Part shown: piece by piece, positions 1 to 11,692 of the stretch
Layout of the letters: the number at the start of each line of letters is the position of its first letter
Position numbering within the stretch: position 1 is the stretch's first letter
Source: Terriglobia bacterium
GTDB taxonomy: Bacteria; Acidobacteriota; Terriglobia; Bryobacterales; Bryobacteraceae
Direction of reading: 5' to 3'
NCBI GenBank assembly: GCA_020073615.1
Contig: JAIQEX010000007.1
Span: 28,683 to 92,682 of the forward strand
Length of the DNA: 64,000 bases
Notes under the pieces: model-generated
Seen by the model: the letters and a program-made list of their open reading frames with translations, nothing else
Databases searched by the model: none
Told to the model about the DNA's origin: nothing
Translations under genes and position numbers: made by a program

Positions 1-650
1 AAACCGTCGAAGGTGGTGAGCCGCAGGTGCGTCCAGCGCATGCCGGCGGTCTCGGTATTGGCCAACGCCCAGAAGAGCCCGTAGGTGAAGCCCATCACCA
101 GCAGCGCGCCGCCAAACATCAGGAGATTGGTTTTGTTCAGCACAACTTCGCCGCCGCAAAGGCGGAAGACCAGCAGGAAGAGGCCATAGCCGATCAATAC
201 CATGACCGCGTCGAGCGCGGCGGCCACCGCGCGGTGCAGCGTGGTGGCGACCGGATCTTCGCAATAAATTACTGCTTCCACAGTGGTGCGCAGCGTGCGC
301 GGCCGGGCCTGCTGGCCGGGGAGAAAATCGAGCTTGCCCTGGTCCGCGGGCGGACGTGCGGGACGGCGCGGAGCGCGGGCCGGGGAAGCGGGCATGGGGA
401 TCACGTTGGCGGCCGACCGCTCCGGAAACAGGGACCCCTGGGTGGCCCGCGGGTAGTTGGGAGCCACGCGCAAAGACACCTGCGGCGCCGCGGTGGTCAC
501 CCGGGCAGCGGGCATTGGTTGCGCCGCCAGCGCGCCATCGGTGCGATGGGCGTCGAATCCCGCGCTGAGAGTATCGTCGGGCGTGCGGCCGCACTTGTGG
601 CACCGGCGGGCCCCCACGACATTGCGCGAACCACAATGATTACAGATCAT
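1..650 (-). CDS. RDD-family membrane protein with N-terminal zinc ribbon (3' end outside window)
   Basis: This minus-strand frame starts at the ATG at 650-648 and stays open to base 1, so the gene is partial. It begins with a zinc-ribbon-like pair of knuckles (CNHC near residues 3-6, CHKC near 18-21). About 95 residues rich in Pro, Ala and Arg follow, then a hydrophobic segment (ALDAVMVLIGYGLFLLVF). The visible part ends with a second membrane helix and the RDD-typical motif GMRWTHLRLTTFDG. RDD proteins are multi-pass membrane proteins of mostly unknown function, some linked to ion or solute transport. No substrate can be named here. The gene is divergent from lptD across about 120 bp. Confidence 0.75.
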   Translation of the reverse strand, partial: MICNHCGSRNVVGARRCHKCGRTPDDTLSAGFDAHRTDGALAAQPMPAARVTTAAPQVSLRVAPNYPRATQGSLFPERSAANVIPMPASPARAPRRPARPPADQGKLDFLPGQQARPRTLRTTVEAVIYCEDPVATTLHRAVAAALDAVMVLIGYGLFLLVFRLCGGEVVLNKTNLLMFGGALLVMGFTYGLFWALANTETAGMRWTHLRLTTFDG

Positions 651-769
651 CTTTCACATCACTGGTCCGGAACCGCACACTTACGGCGGTGCCCGGAACT
701 GTGCTAACTTTGCCGATTGAGGCTTCCGGCAAATAGCTCCCACACCGTTAGTAACATAAAGGTACTGCT

Positions 770-3142
770 TTGTCACGAGAAATCTCCCGTAGTACGTACC
801 TGCTCATAGGCGTACTGCTGATCCCGCTCGCCGCAGCCTCCGCGCAGAAGCCGCCCGCCGCCAAAGAACCACCGCCCGCGGTCCCGCCCGCCAGTATCGC
901 CAAGGACGACTGGTTTACAACCGCAATTACGCAGGAAGTGGAGGGCAAGGTGTACAAGCTGCACGGCACTCCTGCCGAGGTGGAAGATTCGCGGATGCTT
1001 TTCCGCGCCGACGACATCGAGTGGAACAAGGAAACCCACGAGGTTCACGCCAAGGGCCACGTCTATTTCTACAATTTCGAGCGTCATCAGAAGATCTGGT
1101 GCAACGAGCTGGAGTACAACACCGAGGAAGAAACCGGCAAGTTCTACACCGTGCGCGGGGAGACCATGCCGCGCATCGTGACGCGTCCGGGAATACTGGC
1201 GGTGAACGCCCCGTTTTACTTTGAGGGCGAGTGGGCCGAGCGCCAGGGGGAAAAATACATCCTATATAAAGGATGGGTGACCAACTGCACCTTGCCTAAG
1301 CCGTGGTGGCGGCTGCGCGGTGCGCGCTTCGACATCATTCCCGGCGAAAGGGCCAAGGCCTACCGCAGTACTTTCGTGTTGCGGAAGATGCCGCTGTTCT
1401 ATACGCCGTTTTTCTACCACTCGCTCGAGAGGGAGCCGCGCAAGAGCGGGTTTCTGATTCCCAGTCCGGGCCACAGTTCGCTGGGCGGATGGACGGTGGG
1501 GCTGGGCTACTTCTGGGCCATCAACCGCAGCTACGACGCCACCTACCGCCTGCAGGACTTCACCTCGCGGGCCTATGCCCACCACCTGGAGCTGCGCGGC
1601 AAGCCGGGCGAGCGCACCGATTTCGACGCCGCTCTGTATGGCGTCCAGGACCGCGGCGATCCCAATGGCGGACCCCATCCGGCGACCTTCAGCGGGCTCA
1701 GCGTTTACGTGGTGGGCAAGACCGACCTGGGCAACGGCTGGACGGCGCGCGGCGCCCTCAACTACATCACCTCGTTCCGCTTCCGCCAGCAATGGTCGCA
1801 ATCGTTCAACGAGCAGATCGGCTCGGAAATCCACTCGGTGGGGTTCGTCAACAAGGATTGGTCCACCTTCACTTTCGACGCCGTGCTCGCGCGCCTGGAG
1901 AATTTTCAAACCGGCGAAGTGCCGGTGGTGGATCCGGCATCCAACCAGCCGCACTTCGTCACCAATGCCGTGACCATCCGCAAGCTGCCGGAGTTCGAGC
2001 TGGCCAGCCGCGACCGCCAGATCTGGCAGCGCGTGCCGTTGTGGTTTTCCTTCGATTCTTCGGCCGGCCTGCTGTACCGCGCCGAGCCCTTCTTCGACAA
2101 GAACAACGTGCTGACCGACCGTTTCGAGACCAGCCCGTTCACCGACCGTCTCAACTTCGCGCCCCACCTGACCGGCGCCTTTCATTGGGGGGGCTTTCAC
2201 CTGGTGCCCAGCCTGGGTTTCCAGGAGACGTTCTATTCCGAGGCCCAGGCGCCGTTTGAGGACCATTACCACGCCACCGGCACCGACATCGTGCGCAGCG
2301 CGCGCGACTTTTCGCTCGACCTGATCCTCCCCTCGCTGGCGCGCGTCTTCCAGAAGAAGACCATCTTCGGCGACAAGCTGAAGCACGTCATCGAGCCGCG
2401 GGTCACCTACCGCTATGTGACCGGGATCGGAGACGATTTCAACCGCTTCGTCCGCTTCGACGAGAACGACCTGCTCTCCAACACCAACGAGCTGGCGATT
2501 TCGCTCACCAACCGCATCTACGCCAAGCGGGGCGATTCCGTACAGGAGGTGTTCACCTGGGAAGTGATCCAGAAGCGCTACTTCGACCCCACATTCGGGG
2601 GCGCACTGGTGGACGGGCAGCGCAACGTGGTGGCGAGCGCGGCCGACCTGACGGCCTACGCCTTCCTGGTGGGACCGCGCAGCTCCTCGCCGGTGGCGTC
2701 GCGGATTCGCGCCAGCCCCATACCGGGCTTGGGCTTCCAGTGGCAGGCCGATTACGACCCGCGGCTGCACGGCATCGTGGACAGCACCCTTTCCCTGGAC
2801 TACCGCTGGAAGCGGTACTTCGTCTCGGCGGGCAACAACGAAGTCCACAACAACCCGGTGCTGACTCCCGCCGCCAACCAGTTCCGCGGCCGGGTCGGCT
2901 TCGGCGAACCCAACCATCGCGGCTGGAACGCCGCCGTAGACGCCGTTTACGACTACCGCCAGGGCACCCTGCTCTACACCATCACCCAGGTGACCTACAA
3001 CACGGACTGCTGCGGGCTGAGCGTGCAGTATCGCCGCTCCAGCCTCCCCGGGATCCGCACCGACAGCGGGTATAGCGTATCCTTCGCGGTGGCCAACATC
3101 GGGACTTTCGGGACGCTCAGGAAGCAGGACCGGCTGTTCTGA
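770..3142 (+). CDS. lptD: LPS-assembly outer-membrane protein LptD (OstA/Imp)
   Basis: A 790-residue protein with an N-terminal signal peptide (hydrophobic run YLLIGVLLIPLAAASA). A periplasmic OstA-like beta-jellyroll follows at about residues 50-150 (the region with LFRADDIEWNKETHEVHAKG). The rest is a long beta-barrel domain rich in aromatic strands, ending in a short C-terminus. LptD forms the outer-membrane LPS translocon with LptE and receives LPS from the periplasmic LptA bridge. The length fits the family (about 750-850). The start is a TTG at 770 after an AAAGG-like ribosome site; no better ATG lies nearby. Its presence, with lpxA, lpxD and kdsD in the same window, indicates an LPS-bearing outer membrane. 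Confidence 0.9.
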   Translation: MSREISRSTYLLIGVLLIPLAAASAQKPPAAKEPPPAVPPASIAKDDWFTTAITQEVEGKVYKLHGTPAEVEDSRMLFRADDIEWNKETHEVHAKGHVYFYNFERHQKIWCNELEYNTEEETGKFYTVRGETMPRIVTRPGILAVNAPFYFEGEWAERQGEKYILYKGWVTNCTLPKPWWRLRGARFDIIPGERAKAYRSTFVLRKMPLFYTPFFYHSLEREPRKSGFLIPSPGHSSLGGWTVGLGYFWAINRSYDATYRLQDFTSRAYAHHLELRGKPGERTDFDAALYGVQDRGDPNGGPHPATFSGLSVYVVGKTDLGNGWTARGALNYITSFRFRQQWSQSFNEQIGSEIHSVGFVNKDWSTFTFDAVLARLENFQTGEVPVVDPASNQPHFVTNAVTIRKLPEFELASRDRQIWQRVPLWFSFDSSAGLLYRAEPFFDKNNVLTDRFETSPFTDRLNFAPHLTGAFHWGGFHLVPSLGFQETFYSEAQAPFEDHYHATGTDIVRSARDFSLDLILPSLARVFQKKTIFGDKLKHVIEPRVTYRYVTGIGDDFNRFVRFDENDLLSNTNELAISLTNRIYAKRGDSVQEVFTWEVIQKRYFDPTFGGALVDGQRNVVASAADLTAYAFLVGPRSSSPVASRIRASPIPGLGFQWQADYDPRLHGIVDSTLSLDYRWKRYFVSAGNNEVHNNPVLTPAANQFRGRVGFGEPNHRGWNAAVDAVYDYRQGTLLYTITQVTYNTDCCGLSVQYRRSSLPGIRTDSGYSVSFAVANIGTFGTLRKQDRLF

Positions 3143-3167
3143 GGTGAGAGCTGGCAGCGCTCAGCTT

Positions 3168-4274
3168 TCAGCGGAATACCGGGCAGGGGAGCACGCGCGT
3201 CCAGCGGTAATCGCGCAGGCCGTCGATGGCCGTCCAGGTGGGGTGGTAGCGCGCATAGGCGTCGGCGGTGGCGGTGTCGCCCCAACTGCCGTCGCGGTTC
3301 TGCGCCGAAAGCACGTATTCGATGCCGGTCTGGATGAGCCGGTCGTGGAAGGTGAGACCGAAGGCGCGCAGCGAATCGAGGTACTCGCCCATGGTCTCCG
3401 GGTCCTGGTCGGCGATGGCTTCGCGCAGGTTGCGCTGCAAGTGCTCGAACTCCTCGGGGAAGCAGGCGGGCGACACGAGCTCCTGGCTGTAATCGTTGTA
3501 GGTGTAGATCACGTGGGTGGCGGTGTAGACGCCGGCGTAGTAGTGGTCGTCGTTGCCGGCGGTGCGCGGCGGATAGGGGCGCATGGTGGGGAGCCACTTC
3601 AGCACGTCCGCGTAATGGCGGCCCAGGGTGATGCCGGCGCGGTCGCCGGTGTAGGCGGCGATGAGCGCGTCCTGGTAAATGTCGTAGCGGTCGCGCATGG
3701 TGAGCGGCGCGCCGCAGCGGACGCACCGCGTGGCCCCGCGCGCGTTTTGCAGGAAGCAGCGGGGGCACTGTTCCGGGATGTCGGAGGGGGGCGGCTCGCG
3801 GGCGGGGTCGAACCACAGGAAATCGGAGGGCGAAAAGCGGGCCGCGGCCTCGCGCAGCAGGGCCCGCATGCGCGCGCCGGGCACGCCTAGCCGTTCCGCG
3901 GCATCGGTGCCGAACACCAGGTAAGCGATGTCGTCGGCGCGGGCTTTGGCGGGCGGTGCGGGATTGATGCGCCGCCACTCGAGCGCGCGCTCGTGGCCCA
4001 TGCGCCAGGCCATCTCGCGCAATTCCGGGTTGGACGATGTTTCGGCGATGTTGTAGAAGCAGGAGAGCAGGTCGTGGCCCCAGTCGCGGAACGCAGCGGG
4101 CTGGCGCGCGATCTTCTGGTAGATGAAATGCAGTCCGCGCTGGATGGCGCGGTCGCGGTCCTCGACGGCGTAGCGCGCGCCGGCCCACAGCGGCGTGCCG
4201 CGCGAAGGAACGGCCGCCATCAGGGCGAGCATGGCGGCCGCCACCAGCAACGCGCAGGCGAGCGCGCAGCGCAT
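3168..4274 (-). CDS. Exported protein with internal zinc ribbon and squalene-cyclase-like C-terminal motif
   Basis: About 368 residues. The N-terminus is a hydrophobic signal or anchor segment (CALLVAAAMLALMAA). A zinc ribbon (CPRC, 11 residues, CVRC) sits near residue 190, unusual in an exported protein. The C-terminus carries a QW-like motif (QNRDGSWGD) followed by YHPTWTAIDGLRDY, as in the alpha-toroid repeats of squalene-hopene cyclases and prenyltransferases, but with only one clear repeat and no DxDD catalytic motif, so an enzyme is not implied. The ATG at 4274 overlaps the kdsD stop as TGATG; a GTG three bases earlier is an alternative. The coupling to kdsD suggests co-expression. Function unknown. 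Confidence 0.7.
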   Translation of the reverse strand: MRCALACALLVAAAMLALMAAVPSRGTPLWAGARYAVEDRDRAIQRGLHFIYQKIARQPAAFRDWGHDLLSCFYNIAETSSNPELREMAWRMGHERALEWRRINPAPPAKARADDIAYLVFGTDAAERLGVPGARMRALLREAAARFSPSDFLWFDPAREPPPSDIPEQCPRCFLQNARGATRCVRCGAPLTMRDRYDIYQDALIAAYTGDRAGITLGRHYADVLKWLPTMRPYPPRTAGNDDHYYAGVYTATHVIYTYNDYSQELVSPACFPEEFEHLQRNLREAIADQDPETMGEYLDSLRAFGLTFHDRLIQTGIEYVLSAQNRDGSWGDTATADAYARYHPTWTAIDGLRDYRWTRVLPCPVFR

Positions 4275-5275
4275 CACCGCGGCCCCAGGAAGATATCGTG
4301 CAGGCGGATCATGCCGAGCGCGCGCCCGTGCTCATCGACCACCGGGAGAAGGGAGATCTGCGAGGGCCGCCGCTCCATGAGCTCGAGCGCATCGGCCAGG
4401 GTGGCGTCCGGCCCGATGGTGACGGGGGTGCGCGTCATCGCGTCGGCGGCGCGCAGGCCGCGGATATCGTCGTGATTGTTGAGGGCGCGGCGCAGGTCGC
4501 CATCGGTGAGGAAACCGGCGAGGGCGCCATCGGGCCCGACGACGCAGGCCCCGCCCATGGGCCGCGCGGTCATGGCGATGATGACCTGTTTCAAGGAGGC
4601 GTCCGGCGGGACCGTGGCCACCTCATCGCCGCCGTGCATGGCCTCGCGCACGCTGAGGCGCAGGTTGCGGCCAAGCTGCCCGCCGGGATGGAAGCGCCCG
4701 AACTCCTCGGCCGTGAAATTGCGTGCGCACATGAGGGCGATGGCCAGGGCGTGGCCCAGGGCGAGCGCGGTCACGGCGCTGGCGGTAGGCGCCAGGTTGT
4801 GCGGGTCGGCCTCGCGCTCGACCGAGGCGTCGAGCAGCACATCCAGTTGCGCGGCCAGGGGCGACGCGGCGTGGCCCAGGATGCCGATGAGGGGCGAGCG
4901 GAACTCGCGCAGCAGGGGCACCAGCGCCAACAATTCGCCGGAGCTGCCGTGGCGCGAGATCAGCACCGTGGGGTCGCCCGGCGTGTAGATGCCCAGGTCG
5001 CCGTGCACCGCTTCGGCGGGGTGCAGGAACACGGAGGCGGTGCCGGTGCTGCACAACGTGGCCACGATGGTGCGCGCGATGTGCCCCGATTTGCCGATGC
5101 CCGTGACCACCACCTTCCCGGGATGAGAGAGGATGAGATCCACGGCGCGGATCAACTCGCCGTCGAGGCGCTCGGCCGCGCGCGATAGGGAGGCGGCTTC
5201 GATTTCGACGGCGGCGCGCGCTCGCGCGAGCCACTCCTGCTTTACCGCGGGAGATGACATGGGAGTCTTCATCAT
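4274..5275 (-). CDS. kdsD: Arabinose-5-phosphate isomerase, KpsF/GutQ (KdsD) family
   Basis: Converts ribulose-5-phosphate to arabinose-5-phosphate, the first committed step towards Kdo for LPS inner core. An N-terminal SIS sugar-isomerase domain (roughly residues 35-190; GIGKSGHIART, SRHGSSGEL, HPGGQLGRNL) is followed by two CBS domains (about 205-330; TDGDLRRAL, LLPVVDEHGRALGMI). The length of about 330 residues is normal. The start is uncertain among ATGs at 5275, 5272 and 5260; the open frame upstream is an arginine-rich run that does not look like protein. It is translationally coupled to the downstream zinc-ribbon protein gene. Kdo biosynthesis fits the LPS genes nearby. Confidence 0.88.
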   Translation of the reverse strand: MMKTPMSSPAVKQEWLARARAAVEIEAASLSRAAERLDGELIRAVDLILSHPGKVVVTGIGKSGHIARTIVATLCSTGTASVFLHPAEAVHGDLGIYTPGDPTVLISRHGSSGELLALVPLLREFRSPLIGILGHAASPLAAQLDVLLDASVEREADPHNLAPTASAVTALALGHALAIALMCARNFTAEEFGRFHPGGQLGRNLRLSVREAMHGGDEVATVPPDASLKQVIIAMTARPMGGACVVGPDGALAGFLTDGDLRRALNNHDDIRGLRAADAMTRTPVTIGPDATLADALELMERRPSQISLLPVVDEHGRALGMIRLHDIFLGPR

Positions 5276-5363
5276 CGCACGGAGGGCGGCGCGCACGGAC
5301 CGGAAGCGCCGGCGTGGGCGCCACCGCCGCCGCCGCCGCCGTACAATTGGCAAGAGGAGAAGT

Positions 5364-5903
<540 letters not shown>

Positions 5904-5909
5904 AGAGGG

Positions 5910-8348
<2,439 letters not shown>

Positions 8349-8496
8349 ATAGGTATTACGGCGTGAGCCCGCGTATCGTGGATGGGATCTGTGGATTGGC
8401 TACGCCTGTATCTCCCGTACTTCTTCCTGGCATAGCCGCCCCAGTGCCGGCGATTCCGGCGCCATGAAATCCGCGCCTCGCCGCCCCACGCGTCCC

Positions 8497-9648
8497 TCAC
8501 CTCCTCAGCAGCACCAGCGCCGTGATGTCGTCGTGCTGCCGCGTGTGCCCCACGAAGCCGTCCACCGCCACCATCACCTGCTTCAGCGCCTCCGCCGCGG
8601 TCGCCGGCCGCATCGCCTCGACCAGCGCCAGCAGCCGCGGCTCGCCGTATTCCTCCTGGCGCTCGTTCTCCGCTTCCACCACTCCGTCGGTGAAGACCAC
8701 CAGCAGGTCGCCAGCCGCCACCACCGCCGCGCCCTCCTCGTAGCGCGCGCCCGCCATCACCCCCAGCGGCAGCCCGCCCGCTTCCAGCCGCTCCATGCCT
8801 CCCGTGGCCCGCCGCAGCACCGGCGGATTGTGTCCCGCGTTGATGTAGCGCAGCGCGCCCGTGGCCGGCTCCAGTTCTCCCAGAAACGCGGTGGTGAAGC
8901 GTAGCCCGCCCTGGCTGTTGGCGCACGCGTAGCGATTCATGCCCAGGACCACTTCCCCCAGCGGCGCTGACGACGCCGCCAGCGTCCGCAGGCTCGCCTG
9001 GATGGTGGCCATCAGCAGCGCCGCCGGAATACTCTTCCCCGCCACATCCGCCACCACCAGCAGCAGCCGTCCCCCCTCGCGTGGGATCGCGTCGTAATAG
9101 TCGCCCGATACCGTGTTGGCCGGCCGCGTAGTGAAGGCCAGGTCGATCCCGGCGACTTCGGGCGGCGCCGCTGGCACCAGCCACCGCTGGATTTCCCGCG
9201 CAATCTCCAGATCGCGCTTCATGGTTACGCGGTCGGCCAGTTCCAGCGCCAGCAGCAGCACCAGCGCCGCCGACGCAATCAGCACCCCGCTGTCGGCGTG
9301 GCTGGCAACAAAATCGATGGCCACGTACGCCAGCGTCAGCAACAGAAATACGCGCCGCGAGGGCGACAGCTTCATCAGCAGCGCCCACGCCAGCGCGCGC
9401 GCGGCATACAGCTTGCGCTTCCCGCCGCGATGCTGGTCGACCGCTGCCCAGTCCACGTCCTGGGCGTAGAAGTCGTACGAGAAACGCGCTTCCGCCTTGA
9501 ACTCGCCCCACAACTGGTTGGCCGCCATCCCCTCGCTGACCCGCGCCCAGAACGTGCCTGCGCGCTCCACCGCGCCGGCGATGGCCCGGCCGGCCGACTC
9601 GATCCGCGCAGCCCATGGACTCCGGCCGGAACTCTGGGGGGTTGGCAT
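8497..9648 (-). CDS. PP2C-type (RsbU/SpoIIE) serine phosphatase, membrane-anchored
   Basis: 383 residues. An N-terminal cytoplasmic stretch is followed by two hydrophobic segments around residues 100-145 (VFLLLTLAYVAIDFVA and VLIASAALVLLLALEL). A SpoIIE/PPM phosphatase domain runs from about residue 150 to the end (VSGDYYDAI, VVADVAGKSIPAALLMA, INAGHNPPVL, LVVFTDGVVEAEN, HDDITALVL). The metal-binding aspartates of the GD, DG and DD motifs are present. Such enzymes usually dephosphorylate anti-sigma-factor antagonists, but no partner switch is encoded nearby, so the target is unknown. The gene lies divergent from the diguanylate cyclase. Confidence 0.85.
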   Translation of the reverse strand: MPTPQSSGRSPWAARIESAGRAIAGAVERAGTFWARVSEGMAANQLWGEFKAEARFSYDFYAQDVDWAAVDQHRGGKRKLYAARALAWALLMKLSPSRRVFLLLTLAYVAIDFVASHADSGVLIASAALVLLLALELADRVTMKRDLEIAREIQRWLVPAAPPEVAGIDLAFTTRPANTVSGDYYDAIPREGGRLLLVVADVAGKSIPAALLMATIQASLRTLAASSAPLGEVVLGMNRYACANSQGGLRFTTAFLGELEPATGALRYINAGHNPPVLRRATGGMERLEAGGLPLGVMAGARYEEGAAVVAAGDLLVVFTDGVVEAENERQEEYGEPRLLALVEAMRPATAAEALKQVMVAVDGFVGHTRQHDDITALVLLRR

Positions 9649-9757
9649 TCGCCGAATTATAGCGTAGTACCCTAGTCCCGATCCCCAGCCCCCAGCCCCA
9701 GCCCCCGCGCCTAATGTATTCCCGTCCCCCTGCCGATATGTCCCTCAGGAGGAGTTG

Positions 9758-10771
9758 TTGCCCACTATCGCTCCGCAACCGCTGCCGGATGTGGCCAGTG
9801 AACCGGCCCAACCGGCCGCTATGAATCGTCCCGTGCGCGTCCTGGCCGCCGAAGACAATCCGGTCTATCAGACCATGCTGCGCGCCATGTTGACCAAATG
9901 GGGCTACGACGTGGTGATCGCCCGCGACGGCAATGAGGCCTGGCGGATCTTACAGTCCCCCGACCCTCCCCGCCTGGCCATTCTCGACTGGATGATGCCC
10001 GGCCTGGATGGCGTCGAGATCTGCAACCGCGTCCGCAGCGCCGGCCGCGAGCCCTACATCTATATCCTGCTGCTCACCGCCCGCACCGAGCCGCAGGATC
10101 TGGTCGCCGGCATGGAAGCCGGCGCCGACGACTACCTTACCAAACCCGCCAAAGCTCACGAGCTTCGCGTCCGCCTGCGCGCCGGCCGCCGCATCATCGA
10201 CCTGCAGGAAGAGCTCATGCGCGCCCGCGAAGCCCTCCGCGAGCAGGCCACTCACGACGGCCTTACCGGGCTGCTCAACCGCGCCTCCATCCTCGAACAC
10301 CTCCAGAACGAGCTCGCCCGCGCCGGCCGCGAAGGCCAGCCGGTGTCTCTCCTCATGGTGGACCTCGACCACTTTAAGGCCATCAACGACACGTGCGGCC
10401 ACCTCGCCGGCGATGCCGTTCTGCGCGAAGCCGCCCACCGCATGAAGGCCGCCGTCCGCCGCTACGACGCTATCGGCCGCTACGGCGGCGAGGAATTCCT
10501 CGTCGTCCTGCCCGGTTGCGGACGCGAAGACGCCTGCGCGCAGGCGGAGCGCGTCCGCGCCGCCGTTGCCGCCGAGCCCTTCGCCGCCTGCTCGCAAGCC
10601 CTCCCGGTAACCGCCAGCATCGGCGTCGCCTGCTGCCCCGTCCCCTTCCCTCTTGCTACCGACGCTCTCATTCACGACGCCGATCTCGCCCTGTACGATG
10701 GCAAGAATATGGGCCGCAACCGCGTCGTCGTCGCCGCCGGCGAAGGGCGAACTTGCACCATTTGCCCCTGA
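9758..10771 (+). CDS. Response regulator diguanylate cyclase (REC-GGDEF)
   Basis: About 337 residues. A receiver domain occupies roughly residues 25-145, with the acidic pair in LAAEDN, the phosphoacceptor Asp in LAILDWMMPGLDG, and the conserved Lys in YLTKPAK. A GGDEF domain follows from about residue 165 (THDGLTGLLNR, VDLDHFKAIND), with an intact GGEEF active site and an RxxD inhibitory site (RRYD) five residues before it. The protein should make c-di-GMP with product feedback. An AGGAGG at 9747-9752 sits 5 bp before the TTG at 9758, which decides the start; a TTG at 9755 is too close. The cognate kinase is not obvious; the neighbouring DHp protein is a candidate partner. Confidence 0.92.
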   Translation: MPTIAPQPLPDVASEPAQPAAMNRPVRVLAAEDNPVYQTMLRAMLTKWGYDVVIARDGNEAWRILQSPDPPRLAILDWMMPGLDGVEICNRVRSAGREPYIYILLLTARTEPQDLVAGMEAGADDYLTKPAKAHELRVRLRAGRRIIDLQEELMRAREALREQATHDGLTGLLNRASILEHLQNELARAGREGQPVSLLMVDLDHFKAINDTCGHLAGDAVLREAAHRMKAAVRRYDAIGRYGGEEFLVVLPGCGREDACAQAERVRAAVAAEPFAACSQALPVTASIGVACCPVPFPLATDALIHDADLALYDGKNMGRNRVVVAAGEGRTCTICP

Positions 10772-10781
10772 ACCGGATCAC

Positions 10782-10809
10782 GGGGGCATTCCCCAAAAAA
10801 TTTTTTCTC
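10782..10809 (+). terminator. Possible weak intrinsic terminator after the diguanylate cyclase gene
   Basis: A short GGGG-CATT-CCCC hairpin starting 10 bases after the stop codon is followed by A6 and then T6. The stem is only about 4-5 bp, so efficiency is doubtful. The A6T6 tract could instead be a bent-DNA element upstream of the next gene. Confidence 0.35.
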
Positions 10810-10856
10810 GGCCCGATAATCTTGCGTTATACTGATGCATCCCCCGAACATCGGAC

Positions 10857-11141
10857 ATGCACTCATTCGAACCTTGCGACCCTGAAGAGCTCCTGGCCGA
10901 ATTGGTACACGATCTCCGCCAGCCGCTCGGCAATATCCAGACCAGTGCCTTCTACATGGACTTGTTGTTGCACCACCCGGAAGGTCCCGTGCAGGAACAG
11001 CTCCACCTGATCGAGCAGCAGGTGGCCGCCGCCGCCCGCTTGCTGGCCGAAGCCGCGGCCCAATTGCGCCGCCAGCGCCCTCAGCCGATGGCCGCCGAAA
11101 GCCTCGTCCGTACGAATTCGGCCACCGTCGGCGTCACGTAG
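10857..11141 (+). CDS. Stand-alone histidine-kinase dimerisation (HisKA/DHp-like) domain protein
   Basis: A 94-residue frame whose core is a clear H-box, ELVHDLRQPLGNIQTSAF, followed by a second predicted helix (LHLIEQQVAAAARLLAEAAA). This is the two-helix layout of a HisKA domain. There is no ATPase domain and no sensor domain. It could be a phosphotransfer protein analogous to Spo0B or a remnant of a kinase. A TATACT box at 10828-10833 is a possible -10 element. The last 61 bp overlap the convergent MobB-like gene, and the C-terminal 15-20 residues look unconserved. It directly follows the REC-GGDEF gene on the same strand, making a functional link plausible but unproven. Confidence 0.6.
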   Translation: MHSFEPCDPEELLAELVHDLRQPLGNIQTSAFYMDLLLHHPEGPVQEQLHLIEQQVAAAARLLAEAAAQLRRQRPQPMAAESLVRTNSATVGVT

Positions 11142-11692
11142 ACGGGCGGCTTCACCAGGAACTGCGGCTTTCCGTCCCAAAGGCCCCGCGCCACTTCTTC
11201 CCACATCGGTGCGGCGATTCCCCGGTCGATCACCACCAACCCGTCCGCCCGGTCCAGATACCGCAGGCTCGACGCTTTGAAATCCTGGCACGTGAGATCC
11301 ATCACCATCAGGAAAACGTCCGGCGACACCAGTTCCAGAACGCTGTTCGATTCCACAATCACGTGCCGGCTCTGCTTCAGGATCTTGCGCAGCGTGCCCG
11401 CCGCGCGCCCCAGTTCCCCCGCCGGAGTGCGCAGCCACAACGACCGCTCCGCCCCCGCCGCCAGAAATCGCCCCGAATCCGTCCGCGTCGGCTCGAACTC
11501 CTCGCTCAAGGCGAACGGATGCTCCGCCTCCGCCTCGCAGCCGCACGCCTCGCCTTTGTGCGTGCACACACCGTGGCCGTACTGCGTGATCTTCACCGCC
11601 GTCCATTTGCGGTCGCGTAGTTTGCGGATCAGGCCGGTCACCACGGAGGTCTTCCCGATGTTCCGCGAGTGCCCGCCCACCACCACCAGCAT
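11081..11692 (-). CDS. MobB-like P-loop NTPase
   Basis: 203 residues. A Walker A motif at the N-terminus (GGHSRNIGKTS) is followed by a helix and the strand AVKITQYGHG, as in the MobB/BioD-like P-loop group. A cysteine-rich loop (VCTHKGEACGCEAE) comes next, with VIVESNS and VFLMVMD strands later. In the known family MobB assists molybdenum-cofactor guanylylation, but no other molybdenum-cofactor gene is in the window, so only the fold is claimed. The ATG at 11692 shares its A with the lpxD stop (TGATG) and has an AGGAGG just upstream inside lpxD, so it is translationally coupled to lpxD. Confidence 0.72.
   Translation of the reverse strand: MLVVVGGHSRNIGKTSVVTGLIRKLRDRKWTAVKITQYGHGVCTHKGEACGCEAEAEHPFALSEEFEPTRTDSGRFLAAGAERSLWLRTPAGELGRAAGTLRKILKQSRHVIVESNSVLELVSPDVFLMVMDLTCQDFKASSLRYLDRADGLVVIDRGIAAPMWEEVARGLWDGKPQFLVKPPVYVTPTVAEFVRTRLSAAIG

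Noticed and set aside
1262..2917. Long open frame antisense to lptD (551 codons)
   Set aside because: High GC content opens antisense frames; the translation has no recognisable domain and the opposite strand is a clear LptD.
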